A DNA stretch of 64,000 bases from Lachnospiraceae bacterium (GTDB taxonomy: Bacteria; Bacillota; Clostridia; Lachnospirales; Lachnospiraceae): the NCBI GenBank assembly GCA_017473115.1, contig JAFUNC010000014.1:1-64000 (forward strand), in the 5' to 3' direction. The translations under genes and the position numbers were made by a program. Position 1 is the first letter of the stretch; every line of letters starts with the position of its first letter. Positions 9,321 through 17,651 of this stretch are shown here, piece by piece. The notes under the pieces are model-generated. The model did no database searches and was not told the DNA's origin. It worked only from the letters and a program-made list of their open reading frames with translations.

Positions 9321-11195
9321 TTATTTCTCCGGTAATACCATTCCTTCGGGATAAATCTGATCAATCACATTCTCACCATACATATAATCGCCTGCCAATA
9401 CAAAGTCCCAGCCTTCACGTGTAAAATATGTGTGATAGGTAGCACCATTTACATACGGGTATATTTCACCGGTATCTTTTTTAGTCGACGAATCATAAAT
9501 AGTAAGTGAAATTACATATTCATCAAATTCCCATGCTAAAGTTAACACTTCATATTTTGCAGGCTCATATACCGCTGCTGATTCTAAATATTGCGCTACA
9601 TCTGCACCAATATAAATGTTTGTGTTTCCGTTTACTACATTTTCATATGCATTATTTAACCCTTCTGTTACACTATCTGAAGTCATAAATATGTCTACAT
9701 ATGAAGGAGAACCATATGTTTCAACCATCATATCCAAATATGCATTTGTATCACTTAATTCCTCGGAATAACCAAACATTTCCGCAAAATATTCATCTCC
9801 GGAAGGATGTCCGTATCCGTCTGCAGTAATACTTGCCCATCCATTTGCAAGACAATCGTCTACTGTCATCTCAACCTCAGACATATTTCGTACATTCAAA
9901 AGAAAATGCTCATATTCCTCCACGTTTACATTCATAGATTTTCCGGGTTCAAGGATTGTACCGCTCTTCTCTGCCGGAATACTAAAACTGTCAAAAGAAA
10001 CCGGAAGCGTTAAAGGTTTCACGCTATTCGGGAATAAAACCACTCCTTCCGGTGCGTTTTCCAACTGACCGGCAGAAAAATTGTGACTTGTCATCCAACG
10101 AATCTGTTCATCAAAAGCCTGATGTAATACCATTTCCTCCTGCACATCCAATTCATCGCCATTATTCTCATTTTGAATATTTTCTCCGGAACCGCCATTT
10201 GTATCATTGGATTGATTATCTTCTGCGATAACTGTGCCGTTACCGGGAGTTTCAATACCTTCATTTCCTTTGCTTACACCTACTGCAATTCCGATACCTG
10301 TACCGATTAACACTACTGCTGCAATGGCTCCGATTATAATCTTGCCTTTAGCAGCACCTGTCCCTGTCTTTATTTTATTACTCATTTTACTGTCTCCTTT
10401 TACCTTGGAAGAAGAATCCTGTATTGCAGAACCCTGTTCTGTATCAACAGTTTGTGATTCCCCCTTCTTTCTGTCAAAACTGTTTTTACGTTCCAAATCA
10501 ATATTTTCTTTCTTTAATTGCTCTAAGGATATTAGCAATCCGCCCCATATATCCGGCACTTCCATACCGCTTGCCTCTGCCGCAAGAAGGCTTGTAAGGA
10601 AGGGGATACCGACAAAAGAATACAATTTATCCTTGCTTTCCTTCTCATATTCCAAAACACCCTCTTTGATTTTATTACGGGCAACACTAAGCCTTGATTT
10701 CACGGTTCCCGGCGGGCATTCCATCAAATCAGCAATTTCCTCGACTTCCAAACCGTTAAAATAGAATAAAATAACGGTTTGATACTGGATATCGGACAAT
10801 TTTTTACGCATGATATCCATTACAATTTTACGTTTTGCCTTATTCGTAATATATTCTTCCGGCAAAAAGTTTTCATTTTCTTCCTTCTTTAAGTTTTCCA
10901 AATCTTCCGTTTCCAAAAGTTCGGGACTTGTGTGTTCCAGCAATCTTTTACAACGATTTACGGCAATCTGCTTTAACCATGCCTGGAACTTCTCTTCCTT
11001 ATTTAACTGCTCCAGTTTGGAAAAAGCAGTCATATAAGTATCCTGCATGGCATCCTTGGCATTTTCTTCATTTTTCATAAAACCAAGACAGATAAAATAT
11101 ACCGAACGATACGTCTCGCGGTATACTTCCTCATAAGCGGCCTGTTCGCCCTGCTTCATACGATGCACCAGTTCTTTTATTCTTTGTTCTTCCAT
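9321..11195 (-). CDS. ECF sigma factor fused to a transmembrane helix and extracellular domain
   Basis: A 624-residue protein. Residues ~5-90 are sigma region 2 (helices with the AKDAMQDTYMTAF recognition core). Residues ~125-185 are sigma region 4 with a helix-turn-helix (LEVEEIADLMECPPGTVKSRL). A linker rich in Lys/Ser/Gln follows, then one strong helix at about 285-307 (IIIGAIAAVVLIGTGIGIAV), then a roughly 315-residue region that should lie outside the cell, starting with an Asn/Gly/Glu-rich spacer. I do not recognise the outer domain. The start is the ATG at 11195, with GGAGG 8 nt upstream, rather than the GTG two codons earlier. No separate anti-sigma gene is adjacent, so the outer domain may act as a built-in sensor. 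An ECF-like promoter sits upstream, suggesting autoregulation. Confidence 0.85.
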   Translation of the reverse strand: MEEQRIKELVHRMKQGEQAAYEEVYRETYRSVYFICLGFMKNEENAKDAMQDTYMTAFSKLEQLNKEEKFQAWLKQIAVNRCKRLLEHTSPELLETEDLENLKKEENENFLPEEYITNKAKRKIVMDIMRKKLSDIQYQTVILFYFNGLEVEEIADLMECPPGTVKSRLSVARNKIKEGVLEYEKESKDKLYSFVGIPFLTSLLAAEASGMEVPDIWGGLLISLEQLKKENIDLERKNSFDRKKGESQTVDTEQGSAIQDSSSKVKGDSKMSNKIKTGTGAAKGKIIIGAIAAVVLIGTGIGIAVGVSKGNEGIETPGNGTVIAEDNQSNDTNGGSGENIQNENNGDELDVQEEMVLHQAFDEQIRWMTSHNFSAGQLENAPEGVVLFPNSVKPLTLPVSFDSFSIPAEKSGTILEPGKSMNVNVEEYEHFLLNVRNMSEVEMTVDDCLANGWASITADGYGHPSGDEYFAEMFGYSEELSDTNAYLDMMVETYGSPSYVDIFMTSDSVTEGLNNAYENVVNGNTNIYIGADVAQYLESAAVYEPAKYEVLTLAWEFDEYVISLTIYDSSTKKDTGEIYPYVNGATYHTYFTREGWDFVLAGDYMYGENVIDQIYPEGMVLPEK

Positions 11196-11232
11196 TTTCA
11201 CATCCTCCTTTATTATGTGCTGACATAATATA

Positions 11233-11258
11233 GATACGTCTTTTATACATCAGGTTCA
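11233..11258 (-). promoter_or_regulatory. Candidate ECF-type autoregulatory promoter
   Basis: On the minus strand TGAACC (11258-11253) and CGTATC (11238-11233) resemble the -35 (GAAC) and -10 (CGT) elements used by ECF sigma factors. The 14-nt spacing is slightly shorter than commonly quoted. An A/T-rich tract lies upstream and the fused sigma gene starts 38 nt downstream. Confidence 0.4.
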
Positions 11259-11298
11259 TTTTTATTAATTTTTTTATTTTTTATAAACCAACGAAAAA

Positions 11299-11325
11299 GA
11301 TGAACGGTTCACAAGACCGTTCATC
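11299..11325 (-). terminator. Terminator after the WYL regulator gene
   Basis: A perfect 10-bp stem (GATGAACGGT / ACCGTTCATC) with a 7-nt loop is followed on the minus strand by TTTTTCG, 32 nt after the stop codon at 11357. Confidence 0.9.
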
Positions 11326-11356
11326 CGCTAATATACAAAGCATTTTCGTATAAAAA

Positions 11357-12346
11357 TTAAACATTATACTGTTTCATAATGTCTCTTATATAGTCTACGT
11401 ATTCCGTTACCACATGCTTCGGGCTCACAATCTGAACCTCCGGTCCCAAACCGGTTAACCACCCGAACAACTGCGGACTGACAGATACATTCAATCTTGC
11501 CGTAAAATAATTCTCATCCACCGTATGCGTGGAAATCTCTTTTCCAAAGCGGTCAATTACAACACCAATCAGACCATTCGGAAAACGTACCGTCAACGTC
11601 TCGTCTTCTCCGGAATACATACCAAAGGCACGATTGCAATAATCCGCCACATCAAACTTTTTACTTTTTTCATTGATAATGCGGGCATCCGGCAAAACAA
11701 CTACATCTTTGATTTTATCTACACGATAATTCTTAATCAAATCCGCTTCCGCATCATAAGCAATCAGATAATACTTCTCCTCATTCCACGCCAGTGCCAA
11801 AGGGCTTACTTTATATAATTTGCCGTTTCTGCGCGGAACAGCCTCTTTGTTGATGGAGTATTCCAAATATTTATACGTAATCTGCTTATTATGCTCAATT
11901 GCCTCAAAGATTTCATCCACATTATAATAGATAGCTTCATTCTCTGATTTGACACGATTCATAACAAACACTTCACGTTTCAGATTCTTTGCCTCATGCT
12001 CTCCGGCAAGCGTTGTAATCTTTCCTATCAGTTCCTTGGATTTTTTGGTTGTAATAAAACGGGAAGCCTGAACTGCATCCACCAAAACCTTCAGTTCCGC
12101 CACATCAAAATCCCTGTAAGCCAGAAAGTAGCCACCATTCTTTCCCTTGGTCAACACAATGTCATATCCGAAATCACGCAATGTGTCCATATCATTGTAA
12201 ATGCTTTTGCGCTCCGCATGAATCCCTTCACGGTCAAGCATTTCAACAATTGCTTCCGTCTTAATGGGATGATTCTCGTCACTCTTTTCCTGAAGCATTT
12301 TAAGAATGTATAATAATTTTTGCTTTTGTTTTTCAGATTTAGGCAT
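11357..12346 (-). CDS. YafY/PafC-type transcription regulator with WYL domain
   Basis: A 329-residue DNA-binding regulator. The N-terminus (residues ~5-65) is a winged helix (KKQKLLYILKML to YNDMDTLRDFGYDI). The middle (~135-215) is a WYL domain, a ligand- or nucleic-acid-sensing fold, with the SPLALAWNEEKYYLIAYD segment typical of the family. The C-terminus (~235-320) is the WCX extension. The ATG at 12346 is used because GAGGAGG lies 6 nt upstream; the ATG at 12361 falls inside this Shine-Dalgarno sequence. WYL proteins often regulate DNA-damage, defence or stress genes, but no target is evident here. It follows a 58-residue membrane microprotein by 46 nt and ends at a strong terminator. 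Confidence 0.9.
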   Translation of the reverse strand: MPKSEKQKQKLLYILKMLQEKSDENHPIKTEAIVEMLDREGIHAERKSIYNDMDTLRDFGYDIVLTKGKNGGYFLAYRDFDVAELKVLVDAVQASRFITTKKSKELIGKITTLAGEHEAKNLKREVFVMNRVKSENEAIYYNVDEIFEAIEHNKQITYKYLEYSINKEAVPRRNGKLYKVSPLALAWNEEKYYLIAYDAEADLIKNYRVDKIKDVVVLPDARIINEKSKKFDVADYCNRAFGMYSGEDETLTVRFPNGLIGVVIDRFGKEISTHTVDENYFTARLNVSVSPQLFGWLTGLGPEVQIVSPKHVVTEYVDYIRDIMKQYNV

Positions 12347-12392
12347 AGATTGCCTCCTCATCCGGCATTATTCTGCCTGCTGTATCATAAAA

Positions 12393-12569
12393 CTAGTTGC
12401 TCCCCTCTGCTGTTTCAGCCAAAACATCAGGTTCTTCCTGCAATTGGTTCTTATGTGTCAGTTTGTAAAAACCGATACCAATAAATACTGCAATCACAAT
12501 TGCAACAACAAAAACAAAAAATACCAATAAATAACTTGCGAATGATGATAAAAAAGCCATAACACTCAT
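12393..12569 (-). CDS. 58-residue single-helix membrane microprotein
   Basis: A short ORF starting MSVMAFLSSFAS with a long hydrophobic helix (about residues 8-34), then KLTHKNQ and an acidic tail (QEEPDVLAETAEGSN). The ribosome site AAGGAG lies 7 nt before the ATG, which supports real translation. It sits between rnhA and the WYL regulator on the same strand and accounts for most of the gap between them. I do not recognise a family. A membrane-anchoring or regulatory role is only a guess. Confidence 0.65.
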   Translation of the reverse strand: MSVMAFLSSFASYLLVFFVFVVAIVIAVFIGIGFYKLTHKNQLQEEPDVLAETAEGSN

Positions 12570-12629
12570 GTTTTTTCTCCTTTTATATTGTTAATCATCC
12601 TATGATAATATGCACATTTCAACTATGCA

Positions 12630-13115
12630 CTATTGTAGCATTGCACCGACGGAATCGTCAAGAAGGTTGTCCCCGTCCGCCGCTTGGGTAGCAAGTTCGT
12701 CACAACGCTCATTTTCCGGATGACCGGCATGTCCTTTTACCCAGATGAACTCCGCCTTGTGAGGTTTCATTGCTTCCAACAGGCGTTGCCATAAGTCAAT
12801 ATTCTTCACATCTTTTTTACCTGCGGTACGCCAATTGTTTCTCACCCAGGATTCAATCCAATTCTGATTAAATGCATCTGTTACATATTTGGAATCCGAA
12901 ACCACGGTTACCTCACATGGTTTCGTCAAGGCTTCAAATCCCGTTATAACGCCCATTAATTCCATGCGGTTATTCGTAGTCTGTTTATAACCTGCGCTGT
13001 ATTCCCTGACATGTAACTCTCCCTTAGAATCCGTATAATGCAAAATACAACCATAACCGCCCGGTCCGTTTGGATTTCCTCTAGCAGAACCGTCGCTGTA
13101 AAGTGTTACTTTCAT
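12630..13115 (-). CDS. rnhA: Ribonuclease HI
   Basis: Endonuclease that cuts the RNA strand of RNA-DNA hybrids, clearing R-loops and primers. At 161 residues it has the usual length. The catalytic acidic residues are in place: D8 (SDGSARGNP), E52 (RMELMG), D74 (VVSDSKYV) and D139 (ERCDELA), and the conserved KGHAGHPENE loop includes the active-site histidine. Its start codon overlaps the stop of the MutS-like gene by 4 nt, implying translational coupling. A second enzyme of related activity, RNase HII, is encoded at 37180-37941. Confidence 0.97.
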   Translation of the reverse strand: MKVTLYSDGSARGNPNGPGGYGCILHYTDSKGELHVREYSAGYKQTTNNRMELMGVITGFEALTKPCEVTVVSDSKYVTDAFNQNWIESWVRNNWRTAGKKDVKNIDLWQRLLEAMKPHKAEFIWVKGHAGHPENERCDELATQAADGDNLLDDSVGAMLQ

Positions 13116-14818
13116 TTTTGTTTACTCTCCTTGTTTCTCCATTCACCTTCCTGCAGAAAGCATCCGGCCATCCATTCCGCATTCGCAATCAGGTCATCCG
13201 GATATCCCATCAGACTTAAAAGTTTAATGGCATTTCTGGTATTTGCAGGCCCTTTTAACAGTTTATAAGGGAATAAAATATCATTGTTTTCAATCTGTTC
13301 CTCAAAATGATAATTATCATATACATCCGCTAACAATTGTGTCAGTTCAATATCATGGGTCGCCGCAAAACATAACATATTTTCACCGGAAAACGACCGC
13401 ATAATTTCGGACGCTGCCGCAATACGTTCCACGGTATTGGTTCCCCTTAATACTTCATCCACAAAGCATAAAACCTTCGCTCCCGATTCGCTTACTGCTT
13501 CAAGGATACGCTTAATGGAACGGATTTCCGCCATATAATAACTTTCTTTTGCTTCCAGATCATCTCTTAAAGACATGGAGGAAAAAATACGATAGCACTC
13601 TGCCGCATATTTTTTGGCCGGAACTGTTTGAATGGTCTGGGCAAGCAATGCACAAATTGCAACGGTTTTCAGGAACGTTGATTTACCGGATGCATTAGAG
13701 CCGGTCAAAAGCATACCTTTTTCAAGAGAAAAAGAATTCGAAACCGGTTCTTTGATCAACGGATGAACCGCTTCCTGTATATCCATTCCCTTGCCATCAA
13801 ATTCCGGAACTGCATAAACGGGTAATGCATTGCGGAAAGCACTGACTGTAATATCAGTCTCCATTTTACCCAAAATCGTATTGATTCTGTCTATTTCGGC
13901 AGTATGGTTCGAAACGGTTCCCAACATGCGATAAAAAATAAACAAATCCACATGCGTCAGCATTTTTACTAGCATTAAAAGACTTGAAACAATATCTGTT
14001 GCCGCATTGGAAGAATAATCACTGCCAACAAACCACTGATTCAATCCGGAAATATCCCTAAGGGTTTTACGTAATTCCTTAAGTTCCATTCCTTCTTCTT
14101 TCCAGACCTCCGGCACGCTTTTGGCAACCTTTTCCGCCGTAATCAGCATTCTTAAAATATACTCAAAACTCACAAGATACGGCTCAATATCCTTCTTTTT
14201 TTTCATATAACTGAGAATCATATAAGAAAGGATACATACCAGAATCCCAAGTCCGATATAGGTATTTACAAACAATAAAACAATGCCCAGTACTAAAATA
14301 ATCCAGGGAATCACAAAAACAATGGCTTTCTTTCCCGGCAATTCGCACAGATATTGCAAGTAACGGTACAAAGAAAATTTACCGGTTCTTCCCATCTTGG
14401 CAAATAAAAGTTGAAACGCAATTCTCTCCTCTTCATGTTCCCGCATATAAGCATAAACGGCTTCATTTTTTTGGAATTCGTCTTTGTTTTCCGAAAGGAT
14501 CGGCGTACGCATTCTGTAATAAAGGTACTCATCCCCTGCCGAAGAGTAACAATGATTGATGCTTCGGTACAGGCGGTCACCATCAATATCATTCCATGTA
14601 ATATCATCAATGGTAAACTGCTCTCCCTGATGCCATTCATACATTCCCGAAATGGATTGCATACGCTCATTACTGAATTCCGCATTGTTTAATTTATTAT
14701 ATTCTTTTTTTAATCGGGCAATAAAGTGCTTACGGATTTTACGTTCGTTTAACGTTCCCTGAATAACAACAAATACGTAAAATATCAGCAATGCGCCGAA
14801 CAAAATAACATATTCCAT
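13112..14818 (-). CDS. Membrane-anchored MutS-family ATPase
   Basis: A 568-residue protein whose C-terminal third is a MutS-type ATPase: Walker A GSNASGKST (373-381), the SSMSLRDDLEAKESYYMAE segment near the ABC-like signature, Walker B-like CFVDEVLRGTN and the D-loop/switch FAATHDIEL. Unlike MutS1 or MutS2 it lacks the mismatch-recognition and Smr domains. It has an N-terminal helix (1-20) and two more helices around 164-205. Such membrane-associated MutS-like proteins are recurrent in Clostridia but their job is unknown. It is co-transcribed with rnhA, with a 4-nt overlap. A nucleic-acid role near the membrane is an inference only. Confidence 0.85.
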   Translation of the reverse strand: MEYVILFGALLIFYVFVVIQGTLNERKIRKHFIARLKKEYNKLNNAEFSNERMQSISGMYEWHQGEQFTIDDITWNDIDGDRLYRSINHCYSSAGDEYLYYRMRTPILSENKDEFQKNEAVYAYMREHEEERIAFQLLFAKMGRTGKFSLYRYLQYLCELPGKKAIVFVIPWIILVLGIVLLFVNTYIGLGILVCILSYMILSYMKKKKDIEPYLVSFEYILRMLITAEKVAKSVPEVWKEEGMELKELRKTLRDISGLNQWFVGSDYSSNAATDIVSSLLMLVKMLTHVDLFIFYRMLGTVSNHTAEIDRINTILGKMETDITVSAFRNALPVYAVPEFDGKGMDIQEAVHPLIKEPVSNSFSLEKGMLLTGSNASGKSTFLKTVAICALLAQTIQTVPAKKYAAECYRIFSSMSLRDDLEAKESYYMAEIRSIKRILEAVSESGAKVLCFVDEVLRGTNTVERIAAASEIMRSFSGENMLCFAATHDIELTQLLADVYDNYHFEEQIENNDILFPYKLLKGPANTRNAIKLLSLMGYPDDLIANAEWMAGCFLQEGEWRNKESKQK

Positions 14819-14854
14819 AAAACCGAAAAAATCCTTTCACCAAAAGAAACTAAA

Positions 14855-16141
14855 TTAATCAAATATACGCTTCAAAATCTTTTCCGCTTCTGCATATATC
14901 TCTTCCTTTGTGACGCCAATGGAAAATTCCCCTTTATCATATAAAATCCGACCGTTTATCATAGTAAAAATAACGTTGTTTTTACTTCCGGAATACACAA
15001 TATTTTTACCGATATTATGCATCGGCTGCATATTGGGCTGGGACAAGTCCAAAAGAATCAAATCCGCATTTTTTCCGGCATCAATACTGTCACTTTCCGG
15101 TATGCACATTGCATGTGCTCCGGTATGACAAGCCATTTTCAATACTTCCATTGCAGGAAGAGCCGCAGCATCTTCATCACGGATTTTCGCCAGTACGGAA
15201 GTCAAATACATTTCACGGAAAAAATCCAGTGCATTGTTGCTGGCCGGTCCGTCCGTACCGATTGCCACAGGAATTCCCTCTGCCAAAAGTTTTGTCACCG
15301 GTGCGATTCCGCTGGCAAGTTTGCAGTTGGAACCGGGATTGGTTATGGCATAGAGGTCTCTCTGACGAATGATTTCGTAATCATCTTCTTCCAAATGAAC
15401 CATATGATAACCGCCACCACCGTTTGCAAACATACCAATACTGTCTAAAAAAGCCACCGGCGTCATACCGTAACGCTCTTTGCACTCTTTTACTTCTTTG
15501 GCAGTCTCTGAAATATGGGCGTAAACCGGCATTTTATATTGATTTGCCAATGCCGAAATTTCCTCCAGCAATCCCTTTGAACAGGTATATTCCGCATGAA
15601 AGCCGGGTACAAATTTTACCAAATCTCCGGGTGCGTTAAACTCTTTTATCCATTGCTCCAATTGCTTTACCGACTGGGAAAAATTATTTACCCCTCCGGT
15701 CATGGTAATACGCATTCCGGTCTCCCGACAGGCTTTGGCAATGCTTTCAGGCGTCAGGTACATTTCAAAAATACCTGTTATTCCGCTCTGCAGATACTCC
15801 AAAATTGCAAGTTTGGTAAACGTATGGATATCTTTCGCCGTAAGTTTGGCTTCCGCAGGAAAAACCGTATCATTTAACCATTCGTGTAATGGTAAATCAT
15901 CCGCTTTTGAACGTAAAAATGTCATAGCCGAATGTGTATGACAGTTCTTAAATCCCGGTAAAATAAGATTCCCTTCACAATCACGCTCCACATCCCAGGC
16001 ATATGCATCGCTTTTCTTCTCTTCGTCCCCGCAGACAAACAGAATTTTCCCGTCTTCTATACCAATCTGCATATTTTCTTTTAGTTCAGTATTACCATCC
16101 GCAAAACTGATTAATCTTGCATGAAACAAACGAATTCTCAT
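14855..16141 (-). CDS. Amidohydrolase, probable 5'-methylthioadenosine/S-adenosylhomocysteine deaminase
   Basis: A 428-residue metal-dependent hydrolase of the MtaD/SsnA branch of the amidohydrolase superfamily. H68 and H70 (NCHTHSAM) begin the metal site, followed by SKADDLPLHEWLNDTVFPAE, a region diagnostic for MtaD-like enzymes. The later histidines are in GFHAEYTC, YAHISETAKEVKEC and MVHLEEDD, and the metal aspartate is in GTDGPASNNALD. The predicted reaction is deamination of adenosine-type compounds (MTA, SAH or adenosine) to inosine derivatives. It sits upstream of the MutS-like/rnhA pair and downstream of the cytidine deaminase and purine nucleoside phosphorylase genes, which fits nucleoside salvage. 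Exact substrate is uncertain. Confidence 0.85.
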   Translation of the reverse strand: MRIRLFHARLISFADGNTELKENMQIGIEDGKILFVCGDEEKKSDAYAWDVERDCEGNLILPGFKNCHTHSAMTFLRSKADDLPLHEWLNDTVFPAEAKLTAKDIHTFTKLAILEYLQSGITGIFEMYLTPESIAKACRETGMRITMTGGVNNFSQSVKQLEQWIKEFNAPGDLVKFVPGFHAEYTCSKGLLEEISALANQYKMPVYAHISETAKEVKECKERYGMTPVAFLDSIGMFANGGGGYHMVHLEEDDYEIIRQRDLYAITNPGSNCKLASGIAPVTKLLAEGIPVAIGTDGPASNNALDFFREMYLTSVLAKIRDEDAAALPAMEVLKMACHTGAHAMCIPESDSIDAGKNADLILLDLSQPNMQPMHNIGKNIVYSGSKNNVIFTMINGRILYDKGEFSIGVTKEEIYAEAEKILKRIFD

Positions 16142-16196
16142 AGTGTCTCCAAATTCAATCTCTTAACAGGTCATTATTCCCTACATAAAAACAATT

Positions 16197-16601
16197 TTAT
16201 AAAAGGGTAAAACTCTCCGGCAATAAATCCTGCAACAAATATTCTTTATAATCGGTCACACTCTTGGCAACCAAAATGCGAAACTCCTTAGGATTTCCGA
16301 ATTCCGCCATTACCTGACGGCATACGCCGCAAGGATACGTATAATCCACAGGCGGAGTACCTTTTTTACCGCCCACAACGGCAATTGCAACAAATTCTTT
16401 CTCTCCTTCACTGACTGCCTTAAAAATTGCAGTTCGCTCCGCGCAGTTTGCCACGGAATAAGAAGCATTCTCAATATTACAACCATGATATATTTTACCG
16501 CTTCCTGTTAAAAGAGCTGCTCCCACGGCAAACTCGGAATAGGGACAATAAGACTGTTCCCTTGCCAAAAGTGCTTCCTGAATTAATAATGCATCTTCCA
16601 T
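16197..16601 (-). CDS. cdd: Cytidine deaminase
   Basis: Converts cytidine and deoxycytidine to uridine and deoxyuridine in pyrimidine salvage. The 134-residue length is that of the tetrameric family. Zinc ligands are C53 (in ANCAERTA, with catalytic E55) and C91/C94 (PCGVCRQ). The ribosome site AAAGGAAG sits 6 nt before the ATG. A hairpin at 16617-16643 ends only 15 nt upstream of the start codon, leaving no space for a separate promoter, so expression probably depends on read-through from the purine nucleoside phosphorylase gene. Confidence 0.96.
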   Translation of the reverse strand: MEDALLIQEALLAREQSYCPYSEFAVGAALLTGSGKIYHGCNIENASYSVANCAERTAIFKAVSEGEKEFVAIAVVGGKKGTPPVDYTYPCGVCRQVMAEFGNPKEFRILVAKSVTDYKEYLLQDLLPESFTLL

Positions 16602-16616
16602 TTTATCTTCCTTTCG

Positions 16617-16643
16617 AAAAGAGCAGTCATAAACTGCTCTTTT
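16617..16643 (-). terminator. Hairpin between purine nucleoside phosphorylase and cdd
   Basis: A perfect 11-bp stem (AAAAGAGCAGT / ACTGCTCTTTT) with a 5-nt loop, ending in TTTTC on the minus strand, 22 nt after the phosphorylase stop codon and 15 nt before the cdd start. The T run is short, so it may be a leaky terminator that lowers cdd expression. Confidence 0.65.
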
Positions 16644-16665
16644 CCGTTATTTCATCATACTAAAA

Positions 16666-17496
16666 TTATAAGTTTCCAAACTTCTTAACAGACTCTGTTA
16701 CCAATTTCTTAAACAAAGGTGCTGCCGTATTGGCTGCCTCCTGCACCTCATCATGGGTCAAGGGCTTCTCCGTCATACCGGCTGCAAGGTTGCACACGCA
16801 GGAAATACCGCAAATTTTCATACCCATATGATTTGCCGCAATGGCCTCCACTACGGTACTCATACCAACCGCATCTCCGCCCAAAGTACGAAGCATCTTA
16901 ATTTCAGTAGGCGATTCAAAAGAAGGTCCTGTTAACTGAATATAAATACCCTTCTGTAACTTAATCTGATTCTCTTCCGCTGCCTCACGAATCAAAACTT
17001 TTAACTCTTCATCATATACGTGAGACATATCCGGGAAACGAACCCCTAATTCATCAATATTGGGTCCAATCAAAGGATTGGGCGCAAAGCAGGAAATATG
17101 ATCCTCAATCAACATAAAATCTCCTGCTGAGAAACCGGGATTAATACCGCCTGATGCATTGGTTAAAAACAGAACCTCTGCGCCAAGTAATTTCATCAAA
17201 CGAACCGGTAATACCACATCCGAAATCGGGTATCCTTCATAATAATGAACACGACCCTTCATGCATACCACAGGTACACTTCCCACATAACCGAAAATAA
17301 ATTTACCCGCATGTCCGGGTACGGTAGATACCGGGAACCCTTCAATATCGGAATAATCAATTTCCGTTACCACTTCAATATCCTTAGCATAATCGCCAAG
17401 GCCCGAACCAAGTACAATTGCCACCTTCGGCACAAAATCGGTCTTTGTTCTGACACAAGCCAGACAGGACTGTAATTTTTCATAAATCGGATTCAT
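16666..17496 (-). CDS. Purine-nucleoside phosphorylase, trimeric class
   Basis: Cleaves purine nucleosides (inosine, guanosine, deoxy forms) with phosphate to give the base and (deoxy)ribose 1-phosphate. At 276 residues it fits the homotrimeric PunA/PupG family rather than the hexameric DeoD family. Family markers are the phosphate loop VLGSGLGDYAKDI, the GRVHYYEGY motif with its phosphate-contacting Arg and His, TNASGGINPGF, and GMSTVVEAIAA near the base-binding site. It leads a run of salvage genes (phosphorylase, cdd, amidohydrolase). The leader upstream contains an 8-bp inverted repeat (17531-17573) that could be an operator. Confidence 0.94.
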   Translation of the reverse strand: MNPIYEKLQSCLACVRTKTDFVPKVAIVLGSGLGDYAKDIEVVTEIDYSDIEGFPVSTVPGHAGKFIFGYVGSVPVVCMKGRVHYYEGYPISDVVLPVRLMKLLGAEVLFLTNASGGINPGFSAGDFMLIEDHISCFAPNPLIGPNIDELGVRFPDMSHVYDEELKVLIREAAEENQIKLQKGIYIQLTGPSFESPTEIKMLRTLGGDAVGMSTVVEAIAANHMGMKICGISCVCNLAAGMTEKPLTHDEVQEAANTAAPLFKKLVTESVKKFGNL

Positions 17497-17530
17497 AACA
17501 ATACCCCCATATTTTAAATTGATAACGCGA

Positions 17531-17573
17531 TTACGTATACCGAATACCCCTTGATTTTCATCCGCATACGTAA
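17531..17573. repeat. Inverted repeat TTACGTAT...ATACGTAA upstream of the phosphorylase gene
   Basis: Perfect 8-bp arms at 17531-17538 and 17566-17573 separated by 27 nt, between the spoIVA terminator and the phosphorylase start. It could be a paired half-site operator controlling nucleoside salvage; no regulator is identified. Confidence 0.4.
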
Positions 17574-17602
17574 AAAGGAGCGGAACTAAATTTCCACTCC
17601 TT
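17574..17602 (-). terminator. Terminator after spoIVA
   Basis: In minus-strand RNA AAAGGAGUGGAA pairs with UUCCGCUCCUUU (one G-U pair) around a 6-nt loop and is followed by UU and a mixed tract, about 50 nt after the spoIVA stop. Confidence 0.8.
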
Positions 17603-17651
17603 TATTGTACCATAATTTGGTCTGTTTAAAAAGCATATCTTCGTATTTTTA

